From Gautieria morchelliformis (taxonomy: Eukaryota; Basidiomycota; Agaricomycetes; Gomphales; Gomphaceae), in the NCBI GenBank assembly GCA_015179125.1, contig WHVA01000010.1, positions 372,001 through 436,000 of the forward strand: a stretch of 64,000 bases of DNA, given 5' to 3'. Shown one piece after another: positions 30,961-41,401 of the stretch (positions are counted from its first letter, which is position 1; every line of letters begins with the position of its first letter). The notes under the pieces were generated by a model. That model did not search any database, was not told where the DNA came from, and was given only the letters and a program-made list of their open reading frames with translations. The translations under genes were made by a program, and so were the position numbers.

Positions 30961-31198
30961 TGTTTTGTTTGTTGTTCTGTTTTTTTTTTTTTGAAAGGAG
31001 GGACTGGTAAACGAGAGATTCGGTTTGCGAGAGGAAAGAGTGTCTTTGGCGGGTAACTGCCCTTACTAGTGTGCTTGAGCTCGTTCGTGCTATTTATCTG
31101 CCCGCTACGCTATATCGAAGTTGATCCAGATCTGTCAATCCTATGCGATTGCCGGGGCAGGCGTGACAGCTCCCACAAGGTGCTGTCTATCTCCCAGG

Positions 31199-31690
31199 CT
31201 TGACACTGGGCGATCCGGTAGTTGCCTTGTATTTATAAAGTCCACTTTAGAATGGAAAATAGAAGATTATAATATTTCTGCGATGATCAGTGATGGACTT
31301 TGGCACTGGCACCAGGTAGCGCGTAGCGCGCGCCCGTGAACCATTACTGTATACATGTAAATAATTGCTAGAGCCATGGAATCCATGCACTACACTGTTC
31401 CGTTCGTCCTTGTTTTCAGATAGGTATCAACGATAAAATCGGCTACTAGAAGATTGGCTACTAAAGCCTAAAAATAATATTTACATGTACAGCTACGTAG
31501 CTATGCGTTCATTTGCCGCGGCCTGAATTCAACATTTCCAGGAGGTGGGTTGACACTGGGCGATCCGATAGTTGCCTTGTATTAAAGTCCACTTTAGAAT
31601 GGAAGACAGAAGATTATAATATTTTCTGCGATGATCAGTGATGGTGGGCGCCAGGTAGTGCGTAGCGCCCGTGAACCATTACTGTATACT
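31199..31690. repeat. Direct repeat pair (31199-31360 and 31549-31690)
   Basis: Both copies share TTGACACTGGGCGATCCG, AGTTGCCTTGTATT, AGTCCACTTTAGAATGGA and GTGAACCATTACTGTATAC. The segment between them is itself a second repeat that recurs at 41073-41267. Confidence 0.8.
31351..31551. repeat. Dispersed repeat, copy 1 (second copy 41073-41267)
   Basis: Both copies carry AATAATTGCTAGAGCC, GGAATCCATGCACTAC, TTTACATGTACAGCTACG and AACATTTCCAGGAGGTGGG. The copies are colinear with about 90% similarity by eye. No coding potential was seen. Confidence 0.8.
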
Positions 31691-31852
31691 TATGTCGCCA
31701 AATTTACCGGCCTTTTTGGTGCCGCGGCGCCTTGACGCCCGCGGACTATCCCGCGATGCGTGCACGTGACCGCTCTCTGGCATGACAAGTCTACGGGGAC
31801 CTTGCTCACCTCTCACCGCTCTTCTGCTGCTGGTGCTGGGAGACCAAGTGGG

Positions 31853-32237
31853 GACGCGGCTCGCACGACGCTGACGCTGGTGTGGCCAATCTGGGGGCCA
31901 CACCAGCGTCGGGTGGGACGCAGGCGCGCAGCTTCCATCCCGCACGACGCTGGTGGGCCAATCTGGGGCCGCACCAGCGTCGGGTGGGACGCTGGCGCGC
32001 AGCTTGCAGTCCGCACGGCGCTGGTGGCCAAGATGGGGCCGCACCAGCGTCGTGTGGGACGCCGGCGCGCAACTTGCAGCTCCGTGCGGGCTGGTGGCCC
32101 ATCTGGGGACCAGCGTCGGGTGGGATGCCTGCGCGCAGCTTCCAGCCCGCACGGCGCTGGTGGCCAATCTGGGGCCGCACCAGCGTCGGGTGGGACGCCG
32201 GTGCGCAGCTTGCAGCCCGCACGGCGCTGGTGACCAA
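31853..32237. repeat. GC-rich minisatellite, unit about 65-72 bp, 5-6 copies
   Basis: Imperfect repeats contain GGCCAATCTGGGGCC, ACCAGCGTCGGGTGGGACGC and GCGCAGCTT in fixed order. The periodicity keeps several frames open on both strands, which accounts for the many long but domainless open frames here. Confidence 0.85.
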
Positions 32238-32559
32238 TCTGGGTGAGTGCCACCTTTCTTATTTTGACCCGCTCTTACCCCTCACACAGGTACAAAATCC
32301 CCATGCTCTCCGGACACCCAGGTTGTCGAGGGGTCGACATTCGGTTTCTGCACACGCGCACGCGTACGGATCGCGTTTTTTGTGTGTGTTCTGGATGCCT
32401 GTTGCAGTGACTTTGTATAGTTTTTTTATCCCCTTGCTTTTTGCAGTACTTACTATAAAAGATATATATGCCAGGGCTAATTGAGTCAAAAGTATATTCA
32501 CTTGCATATCATCTCTACAATCAATCCGAGAATAATACAACTAGCAGAAGCTATTTACT

Positions 32560-32776
32560 CATTGGAGCTGATATATGGATTCTCTGGAGGATAGAGAGTG
32601 TAAGAATAACAAGACTGGGTACAAGTTCTCAATGTTTCAGCATGTGAGTGTAGGTCAAAGCATCATGTCCACTATTTCTAGCATGCTCATGCCTGATATG
32701 CAGCAGGTCTACTATTTGTACTCAAGCCTGGCATGCATCAGCATAACTATTGCGGGCTCATGGCTGACACTCATGT
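32560..32776. repeat. Degenerate CATCATGTC-type minisatellite
   Basis: Degenerate copies of the words seen at 33660-33925 occur here (AGCATCATGTCCACTATTTC, then AGCATGCTC and CTATTTGTACTCAAGC). They end at the poly-T run of the neighbouring LINE tail. Confidence 0.5.
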
Positions 32777-33345
32777 TTTTTTTTTTTTTTTTTTTTTTTT
32801 CCATTTAACGTCTTTTGGGGCAGCGCCCTATGTAAGACAGTATGTACATTCTCTTCATTGAATTGCTTCCCTCTCACCTTTGGACCTCTATCTCTGCTTT
32901 TGCTCTTAGGGTGTGACCCCGAGCGTGTCCATGCCTTTGTGGGCGAGGTGTGTGGCTATTGTCTCCCCTCTTCATGCCGCCTTCTGCTTTCTCTTTTCCT
33001 TTTGTCTTCCTTCACCTGCGGGAGCGAGACATTTCTGTACCATTTCTCAAACCTCCTCATATCTTGTATGTAGCCGAATAAATATTGCAGCGCCTTGTGT
33101 CCTCCTAGTAACGTCCTTATGGATTTTGCGCCTCTTCCCAGTCTCCTCTCCATTCTCTTCTTTTGTTCCCTGTATGCCAGGCACTGGAATAAGATATGCT
33201 GTACCGTTTCTTGCACATTCCTGCACGCTGGGCACAGTGGCGATTCCGTCTTTCCGATCCTGTACAAGTGCTTGTTCAGCGGTATGTGTCCTGTCCTCAA
33301 TTGCACGAGCAGGCAGGCTTGTTTGCGTGGTATGTTCTTCATGGT
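32777..33345 (-). mobile_element. 5'-truncated LINE (non-LTR retrotransposon) tail with poly(A)
   Basis: Minus-strand translation from 33342 gives KQACLLVQLRTGHIPLNKHL, RIGKTESPLCPACRN and ETVQHILFQCLAYREQ. This is the RNase H-adjacent C-terminal Cys/His region of LINE ORF2 proteins. After the stop and a short 3' UTR comes a run of about 24 A on the minus strand (T run at 32777-32800). Everything upstream of this C-terminal piece is missing, the usual 5' truncation. Confidence 0.85.
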
Positions 33346-33659
33346 TGAGTCTTAAGTACCCCCAAAGCTTCTAGTTCACCCAGTCGAGACGAACTGCCAT
33401 AGATCATGACCTCGTCTCTGGAACATTCAATGGTAAGCAAGGTTTATTCTTGGAATCTAAAAGGTCAAAGGACACATCTGACAGCTCTCCATGGGATTCA
33501 GATTATCTCACCATCCTCCTCTGGTCTTGTGACAAGGAGCATGGCCATTGAATCTAGCTCAACACCGCAAACTGGTTATCACCACGGTACCGGGCTCAAG
33601 TTCATTGGGGATGCAACACATACATTGAAGCCACTGTCCTTTCCAACCCAAACATAACA

Positions 33660-33925
33660 ACATATCATGTCGATTATTTCAAGCGTGCTCAGGGGTGACA
33701 CGTGATTCCAAGCTCACAGCAATTATTTCAAGCTCATGGTTGAATGCATCATGTCAATTATTTCAAGCGTGCTCAGGGCTGACAAGCATCAAGTCAACTA
33801 TTTCAGGCCCTCACATCATGTCAACTATTCCAAGCTCACCGCTGACATGTCAATTATTTCAAGCTCACGGCTGACGTGCATCATGTCAATTATTTCAAGT
33901 ACGCCTACACATCATGTCAAATATT
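33660..33925. repeat. AT-rich minisatellite based on CATCATGTCAATTATTTCAAG
   Basis: A unit of about 36 bp containing CATCATGTC, ATTATTTCAAGC and TCACGGCTGAC is repeated about 7 times with sequence drift. The same unit recurs at 40390-40790. Confidence 0.85.
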
Positions 33926-36040
33926 TCCTACGTAATAGAGTCGAAAGAACAAGGGAAATGAACAAGGGGCAGGATGTCGGAAATATCGGAGGGGCGGAAT
34001 GTGTTGCGGAACTGAAGGTCGGAAGTCGGAAATGAACAGTCGTAACATTGCGCCAGTTCTGCATCAAGTTCGTCAATTTTATCAATGTTCATTTCTTGAG
34101 CATCTGACATCGTTCACAAAGTCTGATGATGATGAGAGAAGACAAAATGGAGATGCAAAACAAAGCTTATATAATGCTCCCAACCCGGAGATCTCTGGGA
34201 TCTTGCTTATAGCCTCATGGGTTCAGCCATAAAGGGAAGGTACTGTTATGATCCATTCTCGAGTCTGGTCCCAAAGCCTCAGCTTCAACACTCGCTTGGG
34301 AACACTCAGGTTTGTTGTGATAAATGCAACTATGATATTTAAATCATCTATATATATATACACAAAAGCTAACAAAATAAAAAGAGAATTTATTCGAGAT
34401 TAAAAATGACACTCATGACAGACATTACAGACACCAGTGTGCGCAAGCGCCAGACAACATCACAGACAAAGCCATCTTATCTACCGGCTAGATAAGATAC
34501 AGGCACCAGTCAATTGGGACTGAATATCGGCATCAGCCACACTTGACTGATCAGAGAAAGCATGCCTGTCAGCAATGACATCAGCAATGACATCGACAGG
34601 CACCAGGTCACAGGCACCAAGGAGGTGCGGACACCAAACGCCACAGAGAGCCACAGACTGCACAGGGGCATCAGATGCTACGGAATGATGATAAGACATC
34701 ATTTTCAATACATATGCTCAATAGCTGCCTGATAGAAGAGGCACAGAGATGGTGATTTCATCGCCAAGAGCAGCATATATGCTGCACAAGAGTAACATAG
34801 CTTTTTCTTTTCTATTGTACTCCATGACACGTCCCACTGATTATTATCCTAACACCATTTCTGTTCGCTTTGCCAATTCCACTCCAATTTCCGAGTTCCG
34901 CTCTCGGAACAGTGTTGGAAGTCAAACGACTCGCGTAATAGGTGGCATCAAGGGTCGATAAAGGGTCAGGGAGGTCAGGGGGATGCAGGGTTGATGGTGA
35001 GTTCCAAGGGTTGTCCCTGGCTGCGGAGCGTAGTATAATACGGGCTCGCTGACATTGGGGGTCCTTAGACTTTTCTCTTTGGATTTCCCCTTGTCAGGTG
35101 AGAATCCCCTCCCTTGTATACTCTGTTCATTTATACATACTTTGGATTTCCCCTTGTCAGTTGTGTGGTAGTGTGATCTCCACAACCAGCTAGGGTTGCC
35201 CTTACAGTATCCTGAACACTGGTAGTCATTACTATCATAGTATAAGTAGCTACCATAAATGTATGAACAAATCATCCAGAAAAACACTGTTTCACCCCCT
35301 GAAGTATCTGTAGACTTTTTTGATAGCTACAGAACTTAGTTCTCAATATTTTCCCCTAAATCTTCGCTGAGAGTTCATTATCATTGACTACTCTAAACTG
35401 TTTCAAAAGTGAACCCTTTTGAACCACTCGTTCTCTCGATTGAACCTATTCTCTCATCGACACAGTCACGTGATCAGCATTCACCACCAACGGGCATGCC
35501 TCGCCGAGCTTAGTCAGCACAGCATATACCCGACAACGGGACAGGTATAGCAGTCTCAGCTGCTGAGTGACAGAGAATTATATGATATTATTTGAACCTA
35601 ACACCCATATTCTAAAAGGTTCACTCAGCTTTCCTCAGTTTCCCTTCATACCTTTACATCACCCCTAATTTCCCTTCATACCTTTCCATCACCCCTAATT
35701 TCCCTTCTTAGTTAGTTCCCCATATGTTCATCCCTTAGTTCCCCTTGTCCACTAGTTCCAGTCATCAATGTCCCTGACTCTGCATCCTGCTTTACTATAT
35801 AAAGCCCCCAATCTTGTATGCTATTTCCTCAGTTCAGATGTTGAATTAGCTCCTTGTACACTAATCTCTCCCATCTGATATCAATTCCGATCCTTGGCTT
35901 TAAGCCGAATCCTGTTCCCAAAATTAGGGCGGGACACTGAGTGGGCGCAACCTACAAAGTTGAAGCCAAGCCCTCTGTTCCAAACCTCGGCTCAGCTCTC
36001 CTTTAGAGCCAAGCCTCAGTACAACTCATAGTCTTAACTT
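33926..36040. other. No gene recognised in 2.1 kb
   Basis: AT-rich DNA with short open frames only. A tandem duplication of TTTCCCTTCATACCTTT occurs at 35638-35705 and TTTGGATTTCCCCTTGTCAG is repeated near 35080-35160. No protein family or terminal-repeat structure was found. Confidence 0.5.
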
Positions 36041-36470
36041 AACACCAGTGGATTTTTCATTTCTCCTACCCTTCCACAAAGCCAACCACTTCTACCAAGG
36101 CAGCATTGTGGTTGTCATGAAGAAAAGACACTCAGGCCTAAACCCAATCACACACATGTGCACATACCTCGAGCAAAATGACAAGCTCTTCCCTTACCAC
36201 CCAGAGCTCTGGCTGACCTTTCATGGAACTGTACTGACCTACTATTAGTTTGTAGCAAAGCTCCAAGCCACCCTGGGAGCAAATGTTGGAGGCCACTCCA
36301 TCCAGTCCAGCGCAGCAACCTCCCTCACGCTCAATGGGGTACTGGACAATATCATCCAGGTCATGGGATGCTGGTCCTCAGACTCATTCAGAGTCTACAT
36401 CTGGAAGCATCTGGTCATCCTCTACACCCTCATTCACAGCCAACCCCCTCCCACATCCCCTTTCTTAGCT
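36041..36470 (+). pseudogene. Relic of a YR-element tyrosine recombinase, rich in transitions
   Basis: The plus-strand frame reads LPFHKANHFYQGS, HPELWLTFHGTV, then GGHSIQSSAATSLTLNG and MGCWSSDSFRVYIWKH. It aligns with the recombinase box of the intact YR element in this window. Expected Arg codons now read Gln, Cys or Trp and Gly reads Ser. These are all G-to-A or C-to-T changes. A TAG interrupts the frame after VLTYY. The nucleophile Tyr is still recognisable, but the second-box and GRW arginines are gone. Confidence 0.75.
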
Positions 36471-36522
36471 CCACATCCCCATCATTATCTACCCATCACA
36501 GACTATTTTAGCACCCATTATG

Positions 36523-37268
36523 GACTATGTTATGCACTCTTGTTCCAGGTGGGTGCCTCACCAGATGCCTGCTGTATTCCCTAAAAATTTCACTCACCAA
36601 GCCCCACTGTGAGCCAGGGCAATTCATCAGAGTATAAGCAAGGTATATGCACGTACCTTGCTTATCACATGATGAATTGCATGGGCACACCAGGTTGGTC
36701 GCAACCCCGCTAACACCCCATTGACCACAGCATGCGCACACACTCTTGCTCAATGAGGCACAAGGCACACTCATCATGCCTCCCAGAATTCTGCAGAACT
36801 CAGCTCCACATGCACAGGGGTGTGTGTCTCAGGGTTCACGCCACAATAAGTGCTGCTGCACAGCGGCTGATGTGTTTGTTCTACCTGAGGGGCTCGCACA
36901 CACCCTTTATAGCTCACTTGCGGGCACTCCTATTGGCACTCACTCACTGTGCCCTGCACCTCACATAGGTAACCAGCAGACCGCTCGTGCACTGTGCCCC
37001 CACTAACTGAGCTATAGACCCCCAGGTTCAATTTGATCTCCTTCCCTTCCCTTCCCTGTGCAGCACAACACTTTTTCCCATAGGGTTTTTTATTGCCATG
37101 TGCTGCCAGGCTTCTGGGGATCCCCCCCCCCCCTCTTCTCATTCCTCACTTGTACCATTATGGACTATGTTATGCAATCTTGTTCCAGGTGGGCACCTCA
37201 CCAGTTGCCTGCCATATTCCCTAAAAATCTCACTCACCAAGCCCCACTGTGAGCCAGTGCAATTCAAA
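36523..37268. repeat. 110-bp direct repeats flanking a dispersed element
   Basis: 36523-36625 and 37160-37268 share GACTATGTTATGCA, CTTGTTCCAGGTGGG, TATTCCCTAAAAAT and AAGCCCCACTGTGAGCCAG. Between them, about 36660-37040, lies a copy of the repeat also found at 50215-50540. The 36.7 kb copy has many CG words replaced by CA or TG compared with the other. Confidence 0.8.
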
Positions 37269-37735
37269 TGATTTACTCTACAAAGCCTTCACCCATTTAT
37301 GATGATCTTGTGTGAATCAATAGGTTCCAAGGTAGATAACAGACTTTGCCCACAACAGAATATTGGAGGGTTACTGCATGTACAATATGGGAAGTCAAAT
37401 CACTATAATAGCAAGAGATACAATATCCCTCAATGAGTGTTTGCCCTGGGAAACTCATGTGGCTCCTCTGCATTGCAGCCACAAAGTCCCATGCTCAAAC
37501 CGGCTGAGATCAAGCTTTGTGAGTCCCTTTCCCATGAGAGCAGTATTTGCAGGCCGCCACAAAACTGAATGAGACCAGGGTGGTACCCAGATAAAGGTTC
37601 TGAGGGCAAGTTCAGTAACCAGCCATTTTCAAGCCATGAGTCATGTCGAAACCCATGTCGAAACCCAGGCCCTGTAGCTGTGCATAAGACGTTAGCAGAT
37701 TTTGTCTGTTCCGATAATCAAGGCAACAGCTACTG

Positions 37736-40132
37736 AGTAGCCTGATGGGCAAATGGTGCTGAAATGCCCACCCCAATGTCTGCATTCCAAACACGGACAG
37801 TTGAGTCCCAAGACCCGGAGACGATGCACTTGCCGTCTGGCGAGAACGCAACCGACTGGACAAAACTGGTGTGGCGTTCAAATGGTGCTGAAATGAGCTC
37901 CCCAGTGTCTGCGTTCCACACATGGATCGTCTTGTCTTCAGACCCAGAGACAATGCGCTTGCTGTCATGCGAGAATGCCACAGAAGTGACGCAGTCGGTG
38001 TGGTGTTCGAATGGTGCTGACATGAGCTCCCCGGTGTCTGCATTCCACACACGGATCGTCATGTCACGAGACCCAGAGACGATGCGCTTGCTGTCCTGTG
38101 AAAGCACCACTGACGTGACGCTGTCGGTGTGGCCTTCAAATGGTGCTGAAATGAGCTCCCCAATGTCTGCATTCCACACATCGACCGTCATGTCCCAAGA
38201 CCTGGAGACTATGCGCTTGCTGTCGTGCGAGAACGCCACGGAAGTGACACAGTTGGTGTGGCCTTCAAATGGTGCTGAAATGAGCTCCCCGGTGTCTGCA
38301 TTCCACACACGGATCGTGTCGTCTGCAAACCCGGAGACAATGTGCTTGCCGTCGTGCAAGAACGCCACTGACGTGACCCAGTTGCCTCCGAATGGTGCTG
38401 AAATGAGTTCCCCGGTGTCTGCATTCCACGCATGGATCGTCTCGTCACACGACCCAGAGACGATGCGCTTCCCATCGTGTGAGAACGCCACCGACATGAC
38501 CCAGTCGGCGTGGCCTTCAGATGGTGCTGAAATGAGCTCCCTGTTGTCTGCATTCCACACACAGATCGTGTTATTGAAAGACCCAGAGACGATGCGCTTG
38601 CCATCGTGAGAGAACGCCACCGACGAGATGGCATGGGTGTGGCCTTTGAATGGTGCTGAAATGAGCACCTCGGTGTCTGCATTCCACACATGGATCGTCA
38701 TGTCATGAGACCCGGAGATGAGGTGCTTGCCATTGTGCGAGAACGCCACCGATGGGACCCAATCGGTGTGGCCTTCGAATGGTGCTGAAATGAGCTCCCC
38801 GGTGTCTGGATTCCAGACATGGATCGTCATGTCACGAGACCCGGAGACAATGCGCTTCCTGTCGTGTGAGAATGCCACCGACATAACCCACTCGGTATGG
38901 CCTTTGAATGGTGCTGAAATGAGCTCCCTGTTGTCTGGATTCCATACATGGATCTGTTGGGTGCATTTATGCTCCTGCACCAAAATCAAGCATAATGTAT
39001 TCGATTTATTGTATGGTGTTTCAATCTTTTCTCACATTGTTCTTGTACCATGCATTCACTTCTCTGATTATTTTCGAAAAATTCCAGCCATTCCCTATCT
39101 CTCTATTTCACTTTGTTATCTCTATTTTCACAGGCGGCTGCACCCAGCGGAGTTTGAAATGACTTTGACGCGCGAGCTCTTTAGCGCTAAAGGGCCGGGT
39201 GCATGTATATGCCTTCTGAGACAGGATTGTACTCCTCTCTCAGTGACAATAAATTCACTGAGGGAGGCGAGTAGTGTTCTTTATATTTTCATAGCATGTT
39301 GACTGAAAATCATGTAGTACATTTGATTCTAGGTGTTGTATTAATATAACAGTGACAATAAATTCACTGAGAGAGTACATTTGATTCTAGCTTTCTAAGA
39401 ACTCTACCGAACCTTCCCTGCCATAACCCCAAGTTGCTAACAGGATTGTCATGTCATGAGACCCGGAGACGATGCGCTTGCTGTCGTGCGAAAACGCCAC
39501 CGACGTGACGCCGTTGGTGTGGCCTTTGAATGGTGTTGAAATGACCACCCCAATGTCTGCATTCCACACACAGACCGTCGTGTGCCAATACCTGGAGACA
39601 ATGTGCTTGCCGTCATGCGAGAACACCACCGACGTGACCCAACGGGTGTGGCCTACCAGAACAGTTTGAATAGGTGGCCACAACGTCGCTTTCCTGGTCT
39701 CGATGCTGAGTAGTCGTGGAAATCGTGGGAGATAAGTCTCGCATATTTTCGACCTTTCAGGTGCAAATGGCAGTGCCAACAAATAGAGATGGGGCACACT
39801 CTCGGAGATTACACTCCCAAACGCACCTACGAAATTGCGGGTATCCGTCACGAATGTTGTAATGTCATTATCCTGAAGAGCATTTGACTCCTGTCGGAGC
39901 TCATAACAACTTGGGCACTCACCTGACTCCAGGCCATTGTTGACAAGAGCGCGGTTGATGCATTGGGTACCTTCTTGATCAAACTCAAAACTTCCAACCA
40001 GTAGAGTAGCTTAGTCTCGAAGAACTCCTCGATCTTTGCACCTATACCTGGCATAAAGGTGGTGGCATGAACATGGTCCGCCCACAAACGGCAAGCGTAG
40101 GAAAGTTGTGGGGATATATACTTTGTGGTCTC
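37736..40132 (-). pseudogene. Truncated NWD paralogue, interrupted by a solo LTR
   Basis: The minus strand starts mid-protein with ISPQLSYACRLWADHVH and LYWLEVLSLIKK, corresponding to the end of the NACHT-side exon of the first gene. Homology stops at about 40132, so C2 and NACHT are absent. The same GTGAGT/TTCAG intron as in the first gene follows (spanning about 39880-39927), then the linker ESVPHLYLLALPFAPE and WD40 repeats. The repeat frame is broken by a 488-bp insertion at 38955-39442. About nine more WD repeats continue to a stop at 37733-37735. These repeats are far more diverged from one another than those of the first gene. Confidence 0.85.
38955..39442. mobile_element. Solo LTR inserted in a WD40 repeat
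   Basis: The insert starts TGTTGGGTGC and ends GCTAACA, giving TG...CA ends. It is flanked by GGATC (38950-38954) and GGATT (39443-39447), a near-perfect 5-bp target duplication. Internal direct repeats ACAGTGACAATAAATTCACT and GTACATTTGATTCTAG lie in its right third. No internal retroelement coding sequence is present. Confidence 0.8.
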
Positions 40133-40389
40133 GATGACCATGTATCAACGCGGTTGAATCTCCTGGAGGTGCTCGATATCCAAACCACGTCAACCTTCTG
40201 GGCCTGGGTAGGAGGTGAATGGCGGCTCCACCAATCACACAACCAATGGGAAGTCGTTCCAGGACAACGACTTCTCTATCGTACCCGCAACCTCAGTGAG
40301 AGCTCTTGTCTAGGTATTGCCAAGGAGATCAATGGTCAGCCACGTCCAAATTCGACGAAAGGAAATGTATTGAAGCGAAAGAGCGAACA
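40133..40389. other. Unassigned 250-bp segment at the NWD truncation point
   Basis: A plus-strand frame (LLEVLDIQTTSTFWAWVGGE and WEVVPGQRLLYRTR) looks coding-like but matches no family I recognise. It may be the fragment joined to the NWD copy at the breakpoint. Confidence 0.3.
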
Positions 40390-40800
40390 AATATGTCAAA
40401 TATTTCAGGCCCACACATCATGTCAATTATTTCAAGCTCATGGCTGACATGCATCATGTCGATTATTTCAAGTGTGCCCTGAGCGCATCATGTCAATTAT
40501 TCCAAGCTCGTGGCTGACGTGCATCATGTCGATTATTTCAAGCGCACTCATGGCTGACATGCATCATGTTGATTATTTCTAGCACACTCACAGCCTGACA
40601 GGCATCCTGTTGCACTCACAGCCTGACACACATCATGTTCATAATTTCTAGTGTGTGGCAATGGTTTTGAGATTACTCTCAAGCCTTGTATAAAGGCTGA
40701 TTATTTCTAGCACACTCACAGCCTGACAGGCATCCTGTTGCACTCACAGCCTGGCACACATCATGTTCATTATTTCTAGTGTGTGGCAATGATTTTGAGA
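40390..40800. repeat. CATCATGTC minisatellite, second tract
   Basis: Same unit as 33660-33925, with an added higher-order duplication. GATTATTTCTAGCACACTCA through CTCAAGCCTTGTATA occurs twice, at about 40569-40690 and 40698-40818. Confidence 0.85.
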
Positions 40801-41072
40801 TTACTCTCAAGCCTTGTATAATATAAAAGAAAGACAACACAGAAAGGATATATAGTATATAACAGCGGTAAATCCTCTGTGCAATCACTGGTCAAGCATC
40901 CATCACCCACATGCGAACTTTACGCCGGAATGGCCTGCGTGAAACGACCGAGCGCTAACGGAGCAAGTATCCGAGCACTATCCTGGATACAGCGCCGCCA
41001 GCCGGTTTGATTCCGCATTTACGTGTGCTCTGAATTTACCGTGCGAATGCGGTAAATTCCGCCGAATAACGT

Positions 41073-41267
41073 TACTTACATGCAAATAATTGCTAGAGCC
41101 ATGGAATCCATGCACTACGCTGTTCTGTTCGTCCTTGTTTTCAGAGAGGTGGCATCAATGATAAAATTGGCTAATATTGGCTACTAAAGTCTAAAAATAT
41201 TATTTACATGTACAGCTACGTAGCTATGCGTTCATTTACCTGAATTCAACATTTCCAGGAGGTGGGT
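41073..41267. repeat. Dispersed repeat, copy 2
   Basis: Colinear with 31351-31551, from AATAATTGCTAGAGCC to AACATTTCCAGGAGGTGGG. Confidence 0.8.
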
Positions 41268-41401
41268 CCAGACTTTGGACCTATTAGTCTCCTGGGCACT
41301 CAGGTGCGATCTAATGTGCTGGTTCCAAAATGGTGCCTTGGTGCAGGCTGCGCGTCCCACAGGGTTAGCAAGAAAGTAGAAGGGAACTTCTGCATAGGAC
41401 T

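Noticed and set aside
31679-32484. Several 140-200 codon frames on both strands in the GC-rich minisatellite
   Set aside because: They are periodic with the repeat unit and open in several frames at once, which indicates repeat periodicity rather than coding.
38955-39442. Insert in the second NWD copy considered as an intron
   Set aside because: It is far longer than other introns here, does not join the WD frame correctly, and has TG...CA ends with a target duplication.
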